DNA of 64,000 nt from Pelagibius marinus (GCF_014925385.1 NZ_JACSDK010000001.1:682001-746000), one strand, 5' to 3'; shown: positions 32,974 to 43,383, numbered from the stretch's first letter. A program made the numbers and translations. Notes: generated by a model from the letters alone, not told the origin.

Positions 32974-35556
32974 TCAGAACTGGTCGAGCAGGCGGTCGAG
33001 GTAGTCCAGCTCGATGGTTGGGCGGCTGCGTTCGCCGCGGCGCCGGCGCAGTTCGTCGACGATCTCTCGGGTGCGGCGCAGCTCCATCTGGTCGGGGATC
33101 TGCACGCCCTCGCGGTTGACCTGGCCCTGGCCCGGGCCCTGGGACTCGCGGCCCAGGGGATCACGCTGGTTGCCGTTCGGGCGGGCGCCGACCTGGCCCT
33201 CGCCCTGGCCCTCGCCGGGGGCGAACATCTCCATGAACTGGTCGAGGGCGGACTGCATGCCCTGCTGCAGCTGGTCGAGCGAGCGGGTCTGCGAGGGGAC
33301 CGCCTGGCCCGGCTGATCGTTGCCCAGCGCGTCGCGGGCATCGCGCATCTCGCGCTCGGCCCGGCCCAAGGGGCGCGGGATCTCGCCCAGGGCGTCGCCG
33401 AGCTGGCGCATCAGCTCGCCGAGCTGGCGGCGCAGCTGTTCCTGGCGCTGGGCGTCGGCCTGGTTCTGGCCGCCCTGGCGCGGCTGGCCCTGCTCACCCT
33501 GCTGGCCTTGCTGATTCTGCTGCGAACGCTCGAAGCTGCGGTCCAGCAGCTCCTGCTGCTCGCGCATCATCCGCTCCAGGTCGCGCATCATCTTCGAGGC
33601 TTCCTGCATGTCCTGGTTCATCTGCTGGGCGTAGGGGTTGGCGCGCAGGTTCTCCAGCATGTCGCGCAGCTGCGAGAGCAGGTCACGCGCGGCGTCCTTG
33701 GCGCCGGAGCGCGCCAGCTCGCGCGCCCGCTCCAGCATCTCCTGCAGGTCCTGGCGGTTCAGCAGCTGGCTGTTCGGCGGCATCTCCTGGTTCATCATCT
33801 CCTGGCCGTCCTGCTCGGCCAGCTGGTCGCGCATCTGCTCGATCATCTCGTCGAGGAAGTCGTTCAGCGCCTGCTGCAGCTCGTCGATCAGGCGCTCGAT
33901 CTCCTCGTCGGAGGCATCGCGCTCCAGGGCCTCCATCAGGGCCTCCTGCGCCTCGCGCAGGCGCCGCTCGGCGATGGCCAGCTCGCCGTCCTCGATGCGC
34001 AGGGCGGCGTTCCACAGCAGCTCCTGCACCTCGGCGATCGCCTCGCTGGCGCCGTCGTAGATCAGCCGCCGCTCGGCCGAGCGCAGGGTCAGGGCGACGA
34101 CGATGTCGTGGTAGAAGTGTTCGGGATGCTCTGAGATCCCGCTGAGCGCCTGCACCACCGGCAGGCGGCGGTCGGGATTGATCGTCAGCTCCTTGCGCAG
34201 TTCCACCAGGGCGCGGGCAATGGGGTGGTTGAAGATGCGCTCGGGGATCACGGTGCGCAGCTTCTCGCTGCGTCCTTCCTGGCCCGGCTGATCCTTGGCC
34301 ACCAGTTCGATCTCCACCGGCAGACCGGCCCAGGGGTGCGGGGTCAGGTCATGATAGGTTGTGGCCTCGCTGGTCTTGGGGCTGGCGCCGGCCAGCACCA
34401 GGTCCAGCTCCATGGGCGGCGCCTCGGGCTGGTCGAGCCGGCGCACCACGGCCGTGACGTCGGCCAGGCCGTAGTCGTCGCTGGCCTGATAGGTGATGCG
34501 CAGGGCCGAACGCTCGGTGCGCGCCGGCGGCGCCTGGAAGGCGACCTCCGGGGCGTTGTCCGGCACCAGCTCCAGCGGCCAGGCGGCGAGGGTGCGGCCG
34601 TCCTGCTCGATGGCGAGCTGGTCGCCCTCGGTCAGGGCGTGCTCCAGGCGGTAGGCCTCATGGGCGAAGTTCTCGAAGGGCTCGGCGGCGCCGGCGATCT
34701 GCAGGCTGGGCGCGCCGCTGCCGCCCTGCACCTGGGCCAGCAGCACGCTGCCCGCCGGCACCCGCAGAGCCTCCCGCGGCGGTCCGGCGGCCTGCGCTTC
34801 GGCTTCGGTCTCGCCGGCGCCGATCTGCGCTTCCAGATAGATCGGCGCGAGGCCGGTGTAAGCCGGCGGGTTGATCCAGGCGTCCAGGCTGGGCGGCAGG
34901 CGTGTTTCGCGGGTGAAGCTGGGGGTCACGGCGCCGGCCAGGCGGGTGCCGACGTTGCCTTCGGAAGCGGCGAAGCCGACCAGCACCAGCAGCACCACCA
35001 GGCCGCGCAGGGCCCAGGGGTCGAAGGCCGCCATGCCGGGGCGCGGCAGGCCGACGCGCAGCTGGCCCAGGCGGGCGATGACCCGGCGCTGGTGGGCGCG
35101 CCACAGGGCCCGGGCCTCGACGTCGGCGGTGCCGGCGGCCATGCGGTCTTCCAGGGCGGTCAGCGGGCGGTGGTCCAGGCCGCTGTCACGCTCCAGGCGG
35201 CGCTTGCCGGCCTGTTCGTCGGGCAGGGCGATGCGGCGCAGGGCATGTCCCAGGGCGCCCAGTGCGGCGAGGGCGAAGGTCGCCAGCAAGACGCTGTGCA
35301 GCCAGCCGGGCAGGCCCGGCAGGATGCCGGAGAGGGCAAGGGCGAGGAAAATTCCGAGGACGCCGAGCAAGGGCCAGACGGCGGGCCAGATGATCTCCCA
35401 GGCGACGGCGCCGCGCGCCAGCGTCAGCAGCAGGCCGAAACGGGCCAGGGTGCGTTTGGGGTCGACCTGCCTGGGATCGGTGCCCCCAGCGGCGTCGCCC
35501 TGGGGGCTTTCCGCGCGGGGGGCGGAAGGGGAACGGTCGGGCCCTCTATCGGTCAT
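32974..35556 (-). CDS. TIGR02302-family membrane protein (DUF4175)
   Basis: This 860-residue protein has two N-terminal membrane helices (about 48-110), another near 170-185 (GLVVLLVLVGFAA), a large beta-rich periplasmic domain, and a long C-terminal coiled region rich in Gln/Met/Glu (about 560-800) with a Gln/Gly-rich linker. This is the TIGR02302 layout. No function is established. It is the last gene of the argH-lptM-lysA run, a position conserved in alphaproteobacteria. The start ATG at 35556 follows a short leader. Confidence 0.9.
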   Translation of the reverse strand: MTDRGPDRSPSAPRAESPQGDAAGGTDPRQVDPKRTLARFGLLLTLARGAVAWEIIWPAVWPLLGVLGIFLALALSGILPGLPGWLHSVLLATFALAALGALGHALRRIALPDEQAGKRRLERDSGLDHRPLTALEDRMAAGTADVEARALWRAHQRRVIARLGQLRVGLPRPGMAAFDPWALRGLVVLLVLVGFAASEGNVGTRLAGAVTPSFTRETRLPPSLDAWINPPAYTGLAPIYLEAQIGAGETEAEAQAAGPPREALRVPAGSVLLAQVQGGSGAPSLQIAGAAEPFENFAHEAYRLEHALTEGDQLAIEQDGRTLAAWPLELVPDNAPEVAFQAPPARTERSALRITYQASDDYGLADVTAVVRRLDQPEAPPMELDLVLAGASPKTSEATTYHDLTPHPWAGLPVEIELVAKDQPGQEGRSEKLRTVIPERIFNHPIARALVELRKELTINPDRRLPVVQALSGISEHPEHFYHDIVVALTLRSAERRLIYDGASEAIAEVQELLWNAALRIEDGELAIAERRLREAQEALMEALERDASDEEIERLIDELQQALNDFLDEMIEQMRDQLAEQDGQEMMNQEMPPNSQLLNRQDLQEMLERARELARSGAKDAARDLLSQLRDMLENLRANPYAQQMNQDMQEASKMMRDLERMMREQQELLDRSFERSQQNQQGQQGEQGQPRQGGQNQADAQRQEQLRRQLGELMRQLGDALGEIPRPLGRAEREMRDARDALGNDQPGQAVPSQTRSLDQLQQGMQSALDQFMEMFAPGEGQGEGQVGARPNGNQRDPLGRESQGPGQGQVNREGVQIPDQMELRRTREIVDELRRRRGERSRPTIELDYLDRLLDQF

Positions 35557-35697
35557 GCGCGTTTCCTGTCCTTCGTCCAGGCACCAGCGGCCCCTTGCCC
35601 CTCAGCGAGGCCGCGAGCAGTCCAAAAAACGTCCCCCTCTGTGCGAAACTAGGCCGTTACGACCGTAAACCCAGTTCCGAAAAAAACTCTAAAGGAC

Positions 35698-37107
35698 TCA
35701 AGCCGCACCGCGCCTTTCCCGGGAAAGGCCGGCTGTGGGATTTGATCCCTCGGGGCTCTCCCCCTCCAGCCAGTCCGGCAGGCGGTCCTGTCCGATCATT
35801 GTGTCATAGTCCATGCGCGCGCGCACTAGCGCGTGACGATCGCCGCGCACCAGGATTTCCGGGGATAACGGCCGGGAATTGTAGGTGGACGCCATCACAA
35901 AGCTGTAAGCGCCGGCCGAGGAGAAGGCCAGAAGGTCGCCCTCGGCCAGCGGCGGCAGGGGCCGCTGCTTGGCGAAGGTGTCGGTCGATTCGCAGACCGG
36001 CCCGACCACGTCGACGGGCCTCAGCTCGGCATCGGCGGCCGGCGCGCGCAGCGGAATGATCTCGTGCCAGGCCTCGTAGAGCGAGGGGCGGATCAGGTCG
36101 TTCATCGCCGCGTCGATGATGACGAAGCGCCGCGGGCCGTTGTCCTTCACGTAGATCACGCGGGTGACCAGCATGCCGGCGTTGCCGACCAGCAGGCGTC
36201 CCGGCTCGAAGACCAGCTCGGCATCCAGGTTGGAAACCAGGCCGCGCACCATCTCGGCATAGGCGCTGACCCGCGCGTCGGCCTGGCTGACGGCGTGGTC
36301 GGCCAGGTCGGCGGCGTCCAGGTCGGCGGCGTCCAGGGCGGCGGGGTCCAGCCCCGGCACCCGGTGCTGGTAGTCGATGCCGATGCCGCCGCCGAAGTCG
36401 AGGCGCTTCAGCGGCAGGCCCGCGCCGCGCAGGTCGTGATACAGCGCGATCAGCCGCTCGAAGGCCAGGCGGTAGGGCGCCACGTCGGTCAGCTGCGAGC
36501 CGATGTGCACGGCCAGGCCCTCGACGCGGATGCCCGGGATGTCCCGGTTGGCGAGCAGGAAGTCGCGCGCGTCGGCGGCGTTGATGCCGAACTTGGTGTC
36601 GGCGCGCCCGGTGGTGATCTTGTCCAGGGTGCCGGCGTCGACGTCGGGATTGACGCGCAGGGCGACCGGGGCGGTGACGCCGCGCGCCGTGGCGACCTCC
36701 GACAGCTGCTTCAGCTCCGAAAGCGATTCCACGTTGAACTGCATGATCCCGGCGTCCAGCCCGGCGGCCAGCTCGCGGCCGGTCTTGCCGACCCCGGCGA
36801 AGACGATCTTCTGCGCCGGCACGCCGGCGGCCAGCGCGCGGCGCAGTTCGCCCTCCGAGACCACGTCGGCGCCGGCGCCCAGCGCCGCGAAGGTGCGGAT
36901 CACCGCCTGGTTGGAGTTGGCCTTCAGCGCGTAGCAGATGGTGGCCGGCAGGCCGGAAAGCGCCTCGGCGAAGAAGCGGTAGCCGTGTTCAAGGGCATCG
37001 GCGGAGTAGCAGTAGAAGGGCGTGCCGAACTCCGCCGCCAGCGCTTCCAGCGCCACGTCGGAGGCGTGCAGCCGCCCCTCACGGTAAGAAAAGAAATGAC
37101 TGGTCAT
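35698..37107 (-). CDS. lysA: Diaminopimelate decarboxylase LysA
   Basis: LysA removes CO2 from meso-diaminopimelate to give lysine. It is a fold-type III PLP enzyme of about 469 residues with the cofactor lysine in CYALKANSN, HIGSQL, GGGIGIDY and the late CESTDTFAKQR with active-site cysteine. A 15-bp unit is repeated in the middle and gives LDAADLDAADL, an oddity of this copy that lies in a surface region. The C-terminal ~25 residues are charged and extra. The start is at 37107; the frame extends to 37152 without similarity. Confidence 0.95.
   Translation of the reverse strand: MTSHFFSYREGRLHASDVALEALAAEFGTPFYCYSADALEHGYRFFAEALSGLPATICYALKANSNQAVIRTFAALGAGADVVSEGELRRALAAGVPAQKIVFAGVGKTGRELAAGLDAGIMQFNVESLSELKQLSEVATARGVTAPVALRVNPDVDAGTLDKITTGRADTKFGINAADARDFLLANRDIPGIRVEGLAVHIGSQLTDVAPYRLAFERLIALYHDLRGAGLPLKRLDFGGGIGIDYQHRVPGLDPAALDAADLDAADLADHAVSQADARVSAYAEMVRGLVSNLDAELVFEPGRLLVGNAGMLVTRVIYVKDNGPRRFVIIDAAMNDLIRPSLYEAWHEIIPLRAPAADAELRPVDVVGPVCESTDTFAKQRPLPPLAEGDLLAFSSAGAYSFVMASTYNSRPLSPEILVRGDRHALVRARMDYDTMIGQDRLPDWLEGESPEGSNPTAGLSRERRGAA
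36307..36338. repeat. 15-bp tandem duplication inside lysA
   Basis: The unit GTCCAGGTCGGCGGC is present twice in a row and then runs into GTCCAGGGCGGCGGG, a third degenerate copy. It keeps the reading frame and encodes LDAAD repeats. Confidence 0.8.
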
Positions 37108-37182
37108 CTGGTCGGCTTTCCTGGCGCCACACGCGGCGGCGCGCTCATTCAATAGATCCTGGCATTCAGCAGGTCTTGGAGT

Positions 37183-37455
37183 TCAGTAGGTCTTGGTCCG
37201 CGTGCGTTTCTCGTCGCCGGTGGTGAAGATCCAGAAGGGGTCATTGCGCTCGCCGGACTCTTCTTCGCTGTCGGCGCCGGGCGTCACCGTGCTGGGGGCC
37301 GGATAGGCGTGCGGATAGGTATAGGCCTCTTCCTCTCCGGCCACCGGTTTGGGCGGGCCCTTCTTGCCGCAGGCGGCAAGGCCGAGCACCAGGCCGGCCG
37401 AGAGGGCGGCGGTCAGCAGGACACGCGGAAGGCTGGCCGGAATGCGGGGGGTCAT
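37183..37455 (-). CDS. lptM: LPS translocon maturation chaperone LptM-like lipoprotein
   Basis: This 90-residue lipoprotein has a signal peptide and lipobox [12 protein letters not shown] with the lipidated cysteine at residue 29. The CGxKGP start of the mature part is the LptM/YifL signature; LptM helps the LptD/E translocon mature. The acidic C-terminal region ends with basic residues. The ATG at 37455 overlaps the argH TGA (ATGA). Similar tiny genes between argH and lysA occur in many alphaproteobacteria. Confidence 0.88.
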   Translation of the reverse strand: MTPRIPASLPRVLLTAALSAGLVLGLAACGKKGPPKPVAGEEEAYTYPHAYPAPSTVTPGADSEEESGERNDPFWIFTTGDEKRTRTKTY

Positions 37456-38924
37456 AGGAAACGCTCCTTGGCGGCGGCGACGGCCTCGCGCACCCGATCG
37501 GGCGCGGTGCCGCCGGTGCTGATCCGGCTGGCCACCGCGTTCTCGACGGAGAGCACGGAGAAGATGTCCTCGGTGATGCGCGGCTCGACGGCCTGCATTT
37601 CGGCCAGCGGCAGTTCCTCCAGGCCGCAGCCGCGTTCCTCGGCCAGCTTCACGATGCTGCCGGTGACGTGGTGGGCCTGGCGGAAGGGCATGCCCAGCAC
37701 CCGCACCAGCCAGTCGGCCAGGTCGGTGGCGGTGAGGAAGCCGTGCGCCGTGGCGGCCTTCAGCGCGGCGCGGTCGGCCTTCATGTCGGCGACCATGCCG
37801 GTCATGGCGGTGACGCAGAGCTGCAGCGTGTCGGCGGCGTCGAACAGGGGCTCCTTGTCTTCCTGCATGTCCTTGCCGTAGGTCATCGGCAGCCCCTTCA
37901 TGACCACCAGCAGGCTGTTCAGGGCGCCGATCACGCGGCCCGCCTTGCCGCGGATCAGCTCGGCGGCGTCGGGGTTGCGCTTCTGCGGCATGATCGAGCT
38001 GCCGGTAGTGAAGGCGTCGGACAGCTGGACGAAGCGGAAGCCGGCCGAGCACCACAGGACGATCTCCTCCGACAGGCGCGAGAGGTGCAGGGCCAGGATG
38101 GCCCCGGCGGCCATGAACTCCAGCACGTAGTCGCGGTCGGAGACGGCGTCCATGGAGTTGGCCATGGGGCGGTCGAACTCCAGGGCGCTGGCCGTGGCCT
38201 GGCGGTCGATGTCGAAGGAGGTGCCGGCCAGGGCGGCGGCGCCCAGGGGCGACTCGTTCATTCGCCGGCGGCAGTCCTGCAGCCGCCCGCGGTCGCGGCC
38301 CAGCATTTCCACGTAGGCCAGCATGTGGTGCCCGAAGGTCACCGGCTGGGCGGCCTGCAGATGGGTATAGCCCGGCATCACCGTGTCGGCTTCGGCCTCG
38401 GCCTGGTCGATCAGCACCGCCTGCAGCTCGCGCAGGGAAGCTTCCAGGCGGTCGACCGCCTCGCGGGTCCACAGGCGCACGTCGGTGGCCACCTGGTCGT
38501 TGCGCGAGCGCGCGGTGTGCAGGCGCCCGGCGGGCTCGCCGATCAGCTCGGCCAGGCGCGCCTCCACGTTCATGTGGATGTCTTCCAGGCTGGCCTTGAA
38601 TTCGAACTGCCCCGCCTCGATTTCAGAGAGAATGGCGTCCAGGCCGGCCAGGATGGCCGCGCCGTCCTCCTGGCTGATGATGCGCTGGTGGACCAGCATG
38701 GCGCAGTGCGCCTTGGAGCCGGCGATGTCCTGGGCGTAGAGTCGCTTGTCGAAGCCGATCGAGGCGTTGATCTGCTCCATGACCTCGGCAGGGCCGCCCG
38801 CGAAGCGCCCGCCCCACATGGTGTTGGCACCGGGGGTGTTCGCACCGGGGGTGTTCGCACCGGGGGTGTCGGCGTTCTGGTCGGCTCCGCTGTCGGCGGC
38901 CAGCTTTTTGATTTCTGCGTTCAT
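37452..38924 (-). CDS. argH: Argininosuccinate lyase ArgH
   Basis: ArgH splits argininosuccinate into arginine and fumarate. It is a 490-residue member of the fumarase/aspartase superfamily with [19 protein letters not shown] and the signature [11 protein letters not shown]. The N-terminus is unusual: three copies of a 15-bp unit give [16 protein letters not shown] just before the conserved MWGGRF. The stated start lacks a visible ribosome-binding site because the AGGAGG nearby serves the divergent tlpA gene; a start nearer MWGGRF is possible. Confidence 0.95.
   Translation of the reverse strand: MNAEIKKLAADSGADQNADTPGANTPGANTPGANTMWGGRFAGGPAEVMEQINASIGFDKRLYAQDIAGSKAHCAMLVHQRIISQEDGAAILAGLDAILSEIEAGQFEFKASLEDIHMNVEARLAELIGEPAGRLHTARSRNDQVATDVRLWTREAVDRLEASLRELQAVLIDQAEAEADTVMPGYTHLQAAQPVTFGHHMLAYVEMLGRDRGRLQDCRRRMNESPLGAAALAGTSFDIDRQATASALEFDRPMANSMDAVSDRDYVLEFMAAGAILALHLSRLSEEIVLWCSAGFRFVQLSDAFTTGSSIMPQKRNPDAAELIRGKAGRVIGALNSLLVVMKGLPMTYGKDMQEDKEPLFDAADTLQLCVTAMTGMVADMKADRAALKAATAHGFLTATDLADWLVRVLGMPFRQAHHVTGSIVKLAEERGCGLEELPLAEMQAVEPRITEDIFSVLSVENAVASRISTGGTAPDRVREAVAAAKERFL
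38820..38874. repeat. 15-bp tandem repeat in the argH 5' end
   Basis: The unit CACCGGGGGTGTTCG is present about three times, in frame. It encodes PGANT repeats just ahead of the conserved argininosuccinate lyase domain. Confidence 0.85.
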
Positions 38925-38949
38925 CTGCTTTTAGGAGGCTTTCGCGTCC

Positions 38950-39645
38950 ATGATCGTTCAGCTCGGGGTCATAAGAAAAACCCTCGCGGCCGTCGGGCTC
39001 GCCGCGCTGGCCTTCGCCCTCTGTGTCCCGGTGGCTTCGGCCCCCGATGCGTCGGAACAAGAGCGGCTGGCGGAGTCCGGCGGCGCGCCTGCGGCCCCAG
39101 AGGGCCCCTTCGCCGAGGACTTTACCTTCTCCGATCCGCCGGTGCCAGCGCCGAGCGCGGTTTTCCAGGCCCTTGAGGGGGGCGAGACGAGCTTCGCCGA
39201 CTTCCGCGGCAAGGTGGTGCTGGTGAACTTCTGGGCCACCTGGTGCGCGCCCTGCGTGCGGGAAATGCCGAGCCTGGAGCGCCTGCACACGGCGCTGGCG
39301 GGCGAGGGCTTCACCGTGCTGGCGATCTCCCAGGACCGCGGCGGCGCCAGCGTGGTCGCGCCCTTCCTGGCCCGCCTCGACCTGCAGCGCCTGCCGGTCT
39401 ACCTGGATCCCAAGGGCAAGCTGGCCCGCGCCTTCGCCCTCAAGGGCCTGCCGACCAGCTTCATCATCGACCGCCGGGGCCGGGTGGTCGCCGGCCTGGT
39501 CGGCCCGGCGGAGTGGGATTCCCCGGAATCCCTCGCCTTCATGCGCCACTACCTGCGGCTGGGACAACCGGGGGCGGAGGAGGCCCCGGCCGAGGCCCCC
39601 CAGGACACCCGGCGTCCCCTGCCGGCGACGAACACTCCCGGTTGA
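38950..39645 (+). CDS. tlpA: Thioredoxin-like thiol:disulfide interchange protein TlpA
   Basis: This 231-residue periplasmic thioredoxin-fold protein has a signal anchor (about 8-30) and redox motif C99-A-P-C102 in FWATWCAPC. The cis-proline loop is GLPTSFIIDRRG. TlpA proteins reduce metal-site cysteines, for example for cytochrome oxidase assembly. The ATG has AGGAGG 11 nt upstream, in the 25-bp gap to divergent argH; this tlpA/argH divergence is widespread in alphaproteobacteria. Confidence 0.92.
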   Translation: MIVQLGVIRKTLAAVGLAALAFALCVPVASAPDASEQERLAESGGAPAAPEGPFAEDFTFSDPPVPAPSAVFQALEGGETSFADFRGKVVLVNFWATWCAPCVREMPSLERLHTALAGEGFTVLAISQDRGGASVVAPFLARLDLQRLPVYLDPKGKLARAFALKGLPTSFIIDRRGRVVAGLVGPAEWDSPESLAFMRHYLRLGQPGAEEAPAEAPQDTRRPLPATNTPG

Positions 39646-39787
39646 AAAAGTAGAAATATAACACTCAATTGCACGGCAGGCTTGTAGTCGGCGCCGGCTC
39701 TGGCGAATATAGGGGGCCTGCGAACAGTCCGGCCCGCCGCCTGCCATAGCATGTGGGGCGGGCCGCTTGGGGAAGGAGGTGTTGGCC

Positions 39788-40549
39788 ATGGGGTATCGAC
39801 CTGCCCGCCCGCTTCTTCGGCCGTTCCGACTGCCGACGTCCGTGCTCCCGCTGCTGCTGACGGCCTCCCTGGGGCTCGCCGCGCCGCTGACCGCCCCGGA
39901 GGTGGCGGCCCAGGCGGTGGCCCAGGAGGCGATCCGTAATACCACCACAGGGGCCACCCCGGAGGCCATCGGGGGGGAGGCCGCGCAGGACGCCATGGTT
40001 TTCGACGTGCTGCGTGACGGCGATAAGATCGGCGAGCACCGCCTGGACTTCGAACGGCTGGACGGCACCCTCAAGGTCTCCGTCGAAACCGAGATGAAGG
40101 TGAGCTTCGCCTTCGTCACCCTGTTCCGCTACGAGCACAAGCGCGTCGAGCGCTGGCGCGATGGCGAACTGGAATCGCTGGCCGGCATGACCCATGACGA
40201 CGGCGAGGAGTTCGAGGTCTCCATCGTGCGCAAGGAAGGCTTCTACAGCCGCACCGTCAACGGCACCGAGGAGGAGATCCGGGAGCCGCTCTCGGTCGAC
40301 AGCCTGTGGAGCAAGGATCGCCTCAGCGCCGGCAAGCTGTTCTCGGTGGCCAGCGGCGAGAGCTACCGCGTGCGCTCCAACATGCTGGGCTGGGAGACCA
40401 TCGAGGCGAAGGGCGGATCCATGGAGGCCGAGCACGTGAAGCTCTCCGGCGAGGTCGAGCGCGATCTCTGGTACGGCCCCTCGGGCGAGCTCCTGAAGGT
40501 GCAATACGAAGGCGCCGAAGGCGAGACGTTTGAGTATGTGCGCCGCTAG
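39788..40549 (+). CDS. DUF6134 family exported protein
   Basis: This 253-residue protein has a signal peptide (LPTSVLPLLLTASLGLAAPL) and a beta-rich mature domain of the DUF6134 type: FDVLRDGDKIGEHRLDF, FRYEHKRVERWRDGELESL and WYGPSGELLKVQYE. Function is unknown. I chose the ATG at 39788 because GGAAGGAGG lies 9 nt upstream; the frame opens at 39767. Confidence 0.85.
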   Translation: MGYRPARPLLRPFRLPTSVLPLLLTASLGLAAPLTAPEVAAQAVAQEAIRNTTTGATPEAIGGEAAQDAMVFDVLRDGDKIGEHRLDFERLDGTLKVSVETEMKVSFAFVTLFRYEHKRVERWRDGELESLAGMTHDDGEEFEVSIVRKEGFYSRTVNGTEEEIREPLSVDSLWSKDRLSAGKLFSVASGESYRVRSNMLGWETIEAKGGSMEAEHVKLSGEVERDLWYGPSGELLKVQYEGAEGETFEYVRR

Positions 40550-40580
40550 AGTGGCTGACCTTTGTCTGCCGCACATGCCT

Positions 40581-40692
40581 CTGTCGTCCCGGGGCTGGTC
40601 CCCGGGACCCATTGGCGTCAACGCGCGACGCTACCCAAGATCAATGTAACGGAAAGGTCTTTGGGTCCCGGCAACAGGTGCCGGGACGACAG
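40581..40692. repeat. REP-like double hairpin (GTCCCGG type), copy 1
   Basis: The 112-bp element is bounded by CTGTCGTCCCGG and its complement CCGGGACGACAG, with two internal hairpins and CCATTGG/TTGGGTCC inner ends. A like-built element is at 59760-59874. It lies between convergent genes. Confidence 0.8.
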
Positions 40693-40722
40693 CCGGTTCT
40701 ACGGGGCTGGACCAGGCGCGCC

Positions 40723-41631
40723 CTAGCGCGTCGGGACGGGCTCGTCGCTGGAGTAGTCGTAGAAGCCGCGGCCCGCCTTCTTGCCGATCCAGCCGGCCTC
40801 CACGTACTTCACCAGCAGCGGGCAGGGCCGGTACTTGCTGTCGGCCAGGCCGTCGTAGAGCACGTGCATGATCGACAGGCAGGTGTCCAGGCCGATGAAG
40901 TCGGCCAGCTCCAGCGGGCCCATGGGATGGTTGGCGCCCAGCTTCATCGCCGTATCGATGGAGCTCACCGAGCCGACGCCCTCGTAGAGGGTGTAGACCG
41001 CCTCGTTGATCATCGGCAGCAGGATGCGGTTCACGATGAAGGCCGGGAAGTCCTCGGCCGGGGCGGTGGTCTTGCCCAGCTTCTCGGAGAGCTGGCGCAC
41101 CGTCTCGAAGGTCGGCTCGTCGGTGGCGATGCCGCGGATCAGCTCGACCAGCTGCATCAGCGGCACCGGGTTCATGAAGTGCATCCCCATGAACTTGGCC
41201 GGGCGGTCGGTGACCGAGGCGAGGCGGGTGATGGAGATCGAGGAGGTGTTGGAGCAGATCAGCGCCGTCGGCTTCAGCACCGGGCAGAGCGCCTTGAAGA
41301 TCTCGCGCTTGATTTCCTCGTTCTCGCTGGCGGCCTCGATGACGATGTCGGAGTCGGCGAACATCTCCAGGCCGCTGCCGGTGGCGATGCGGGCCAGCGC
41401 GGCGGTCTTGTCGGCTTCGGAGATTATGTCGCGCCGCACCTGGCGGTCCATGTTCTTGGCGATGATGTCCGTCGCCTTGGCCGCTGCTTCCGCGGAGACG
41501 TCGGAGAGCTTCACGTCGTAGCCGGCCAGGGCACAGACATGCGCGATGCCGGTGCCCATCTGGCCGGCGCCGATGACGCCGATGGACTTGATGTCGCTGA
41601 AGCCCGCCGCGGGCGCGTCCTGATCTGCCAT
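40723..41631 (-). CDS. 3-hydroxybutyryl-CoA dehydrogenase
   Basis: The enzyme oxidises (S)-3-hydroxybutyryl-CoA to acetoacetyl-CoA with NAD(P). The protein of about 302 residues has the Rossmann motif GVIGAGQMGTGIAHVCALAGYDV in part, the catalytic histidine and glutamate region MGMHFMNPVPLMQLVE and the C-terminal DFIGLDTCLSIMHVLYDGLAD segment. It lies 70 bp downstream of etfA on the same strand, the usual mmAB-etfBA-hbd cluster. It could feed the ethylmalonyl-CoA pathway or butyrate oxidation. Confidence 0.95.
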   Translation of the reverse strand: MADQDAPAAGFSDIKSIGVIGAGQMGTGIAHVCALAGYDVKLSDVSAEAAAKATDIIAKNMDRQVRRDIISEADKTAALARIATGSGLEMFADSDIVIEAASENEEIKREIFKALCPVLKPTALICSNTSSISITRLASVTDRPAKFMGMHFMNPVPLMQLVELIRGIATDEPTFETVRQLSEKLGKTTAPAEDFPAFIVNRILLPMINEAVYTLYEGVGSVSSIDTAMKLGANHPMGPLELADFIGLDTCLSIMHVLYDGLADSKYRPCPLLVKYVEAGWIGKKAGRGFYDYSSDEPVPTR

Positions 41632-41701
41632 GAGGTTCAAGATACCTTTGTTCTTATGAACCGGGTCGGGCCGCCGTCCCCACGACGCGAGGCCCCAAAG
41701 C

Positions 41702-42634
41702 TCACCCCAGTTCTTTTTCCAATTCGGGGACCGCCTCGAAAAGGTCCGCCACCAGGCCGTAGTCGGCGACCTGGAAGATCGGCGCCTCCTCGTCCTTGTT
41801 GATGGCGACGATGACCTTGGAGTCCTTCATGCCCGCCAGGTGCTGGATGGCGCCGGAAATGCCGACGGCCACGTAGAGGTCCGGGGCCACCACCTTGCCG
41901 GTCTGGCCGACCTGGTAGTCGTTGGGCACGTAGCCGGCGTCGACGGCGGCGCGCGAGGCGCCGACCGCGGCGCCCAGCTTGTCGGCGACGCGCTCCAGCA
42001 TGGCGAAGTTCTCGCCGCTCTGCATGCCGCGGCCGCCGGAGATGACGATGCCGGCGGTGGTCAGTTCCGGGCGCTCGGACTTGGTCAGTTCCTGGCCCTT
42101 GAAGGCGGCCAGTCCGGTGTCGCCGGTGCTCTCCACCGCCTCGACGGCGGCGGAGCCGCCCTCGGCCGGCGCCGCGTCGAAGGCGGTGGCGCGGATGGTC
42201 AGCACCTTGACGGCGTCGCTCGACTTCACCGTGGCCAGCGCGTTGCCGGCGTAGATCGGCCGCACGAAGGTGTCCTCGCCCTCGATGGCCGAGATGTCGG
42301 AGACCTGCTGCACGTCCAAGAGGGCGGCCGCGCGCGGCATGACGTTCTTGCCGGAGGTGGTGGCGGCGGCGATGACGTGGCTGTAGTCGGCGGCCAGCTT
42401 GGCCACCAGCGGCGCCAGGTTCTCGGCCAGGTGATGGTCGTAGGCCGCGTCGTCGGCCTTCAGGACCTTGTCGACCCCGGCCACCTTGGCGGCCGCTTCG
42501 GCGGCGGCGCCGCAGCCGGAGCCGGCGATCAGGACGTGCGTCTCGCCGGGCAGCTGGCCGGCGGCGGTGACGGCGTTGAGCGTGGCGGGCTTCAGCTCCG
42601 CGTTGTCGTGCTCGGCGACGATCAGCGTGGACAT
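41702..42634 (-). CDS. etfA: Electron transfer flavoprotein alpha subunit
   Basis: EtfA holds FAD and passes electrons from acyl-CoA dehydrogenases to ETF:quinone oxidoreductase. This 310-residue protein has the C-terminal FAD-binding signature [20 protein letters not shown] plus [14 protein letters not shown] and [16 protein letters not shown]. It overlaps etfB by one base. Its partner dehydrogenases in this window include the methylsuccinyl-CoA dehydrogenase at 53480. Confidence 0.97.
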   Translation of the reverse strand: MSTLIVAEHDNAELKPATLNAVTAAGQLPGETHVLIAGSGCGAAAEAAAKVAGVDKVLKADDAAYDHHLAENLAPLVAKLAADYSHVIAAATTSGKNVMPRAAALLDVQQVSDISAIEGEDTFVRPIYAGNALATVKSSDAVKVLTIRATAFDAAPAEGGSAAVEAVESTGDTGLAAFKGQELTKSERPELTTAGIVISGGRGMQSGENFAMLERVADKLGAAVGASRAAVDAGYVPNDYQVGQTGKVVAPDLYVAVGISGAIQHLAGMKDSKVIVAINKDEEAPIFQVADYGLVADLFEAVPELEKELG

Positions 42635-43383
42635 CAGATCACCTTCGCTTCGTTACGCAGTTTATCGACCAGTTCGGCGACGGAGGCGACCTTGACGCCG
42701 GCCTTGCGTGCCGGCGGCTCGGTGACCGAGACCACGGTGAGGCGCGGGCTCACGTCCACGCCAAGGTCCGCCGGGGTCATGGTGTCGATCGGCTTCTTCT
42801 TCGCCTTCATGATGTTGGGCAGCGAGGCGTAGCGCGGCTCGTTGAGGCGCAGGTCGGTGGTGACCACCGCCGGCGCCTTGATCTCCAGCTTCTCCAGGCC
42901 GCCGTCGACCTCGCGGGTGATGGCGAAGCTGCCGTCGGTCTTCTCGACCTTGGAGATGAAGGTGCCCTGCGGCCAGCCCAGTAGCGCGGCCAGCATCTGG
43001 CCGGTCTGGTTGTTGTCGTTGTCGACGGCCTGCTTGCCGAGGATGACCAGCTCCGGGCCTTCCTTCTCGACCACCGCCTTCAGCAGCTTGGCCACGGCCA
43101 GCGGCTCCGGGTCGCTGTCGCACTGGATCAGGATGCCGCGGTCGGCGCCCATGGCCAGGCCCGTGCGCAGGGTCTCCTGGGCCTGGGCGGCGCCGGCGGA
43201 GACGACGATGACCTCGCTGGCGGTGCCGGCCTCTTTCAGGCGCACGGCCTCTTCGACGGCGATTTCGCAGAAGGGATTCATGGCCATCTTCACGTTGGCC
43301 GTTTCCACCCCGGTGTTGTCCGCCTTCACGCGGACTTTCACGTTGGCGTCGATGACGCGCTTGATCGGAACGAGAACCTTCAT
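42634..43383 (-). CDS. etfB: Electron transfer flavoprotein beta subunit
   Basis: EtfB is the AMP-binding partner of EtfA. The 249-residue protein starts [19 protein letters not shown] and has the signature [20 protein letters not shown]. It is the first gene of the etfB-etfA-hbd operon, with its own promoter at 43513-43541. The stop/start with etfA overlaps by one base. Confidence 0.97.
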   Translation of the reverse strand: MKVLVPIKRVIDANVKVRVKADNTGVETANVKMAMNPFCEIAVEEAVRLKEAGTASEVIVVSAGAAQAQETLRTGLAMGADRGILIQCDSDPEPLAVAKLLKAVVEKEGPELVILGKQAVDNDNNQTGQMLAALLGWPQGTFISKVEKTDGSFAITREVDGGLEKLEIKAPAVVTTDLRLNEPRYASLPNIMKAKKKPIDTMTPADLGVDVSPRLTVVSVTEPPARKAGVKVASVAELVDKLRNEAKVI

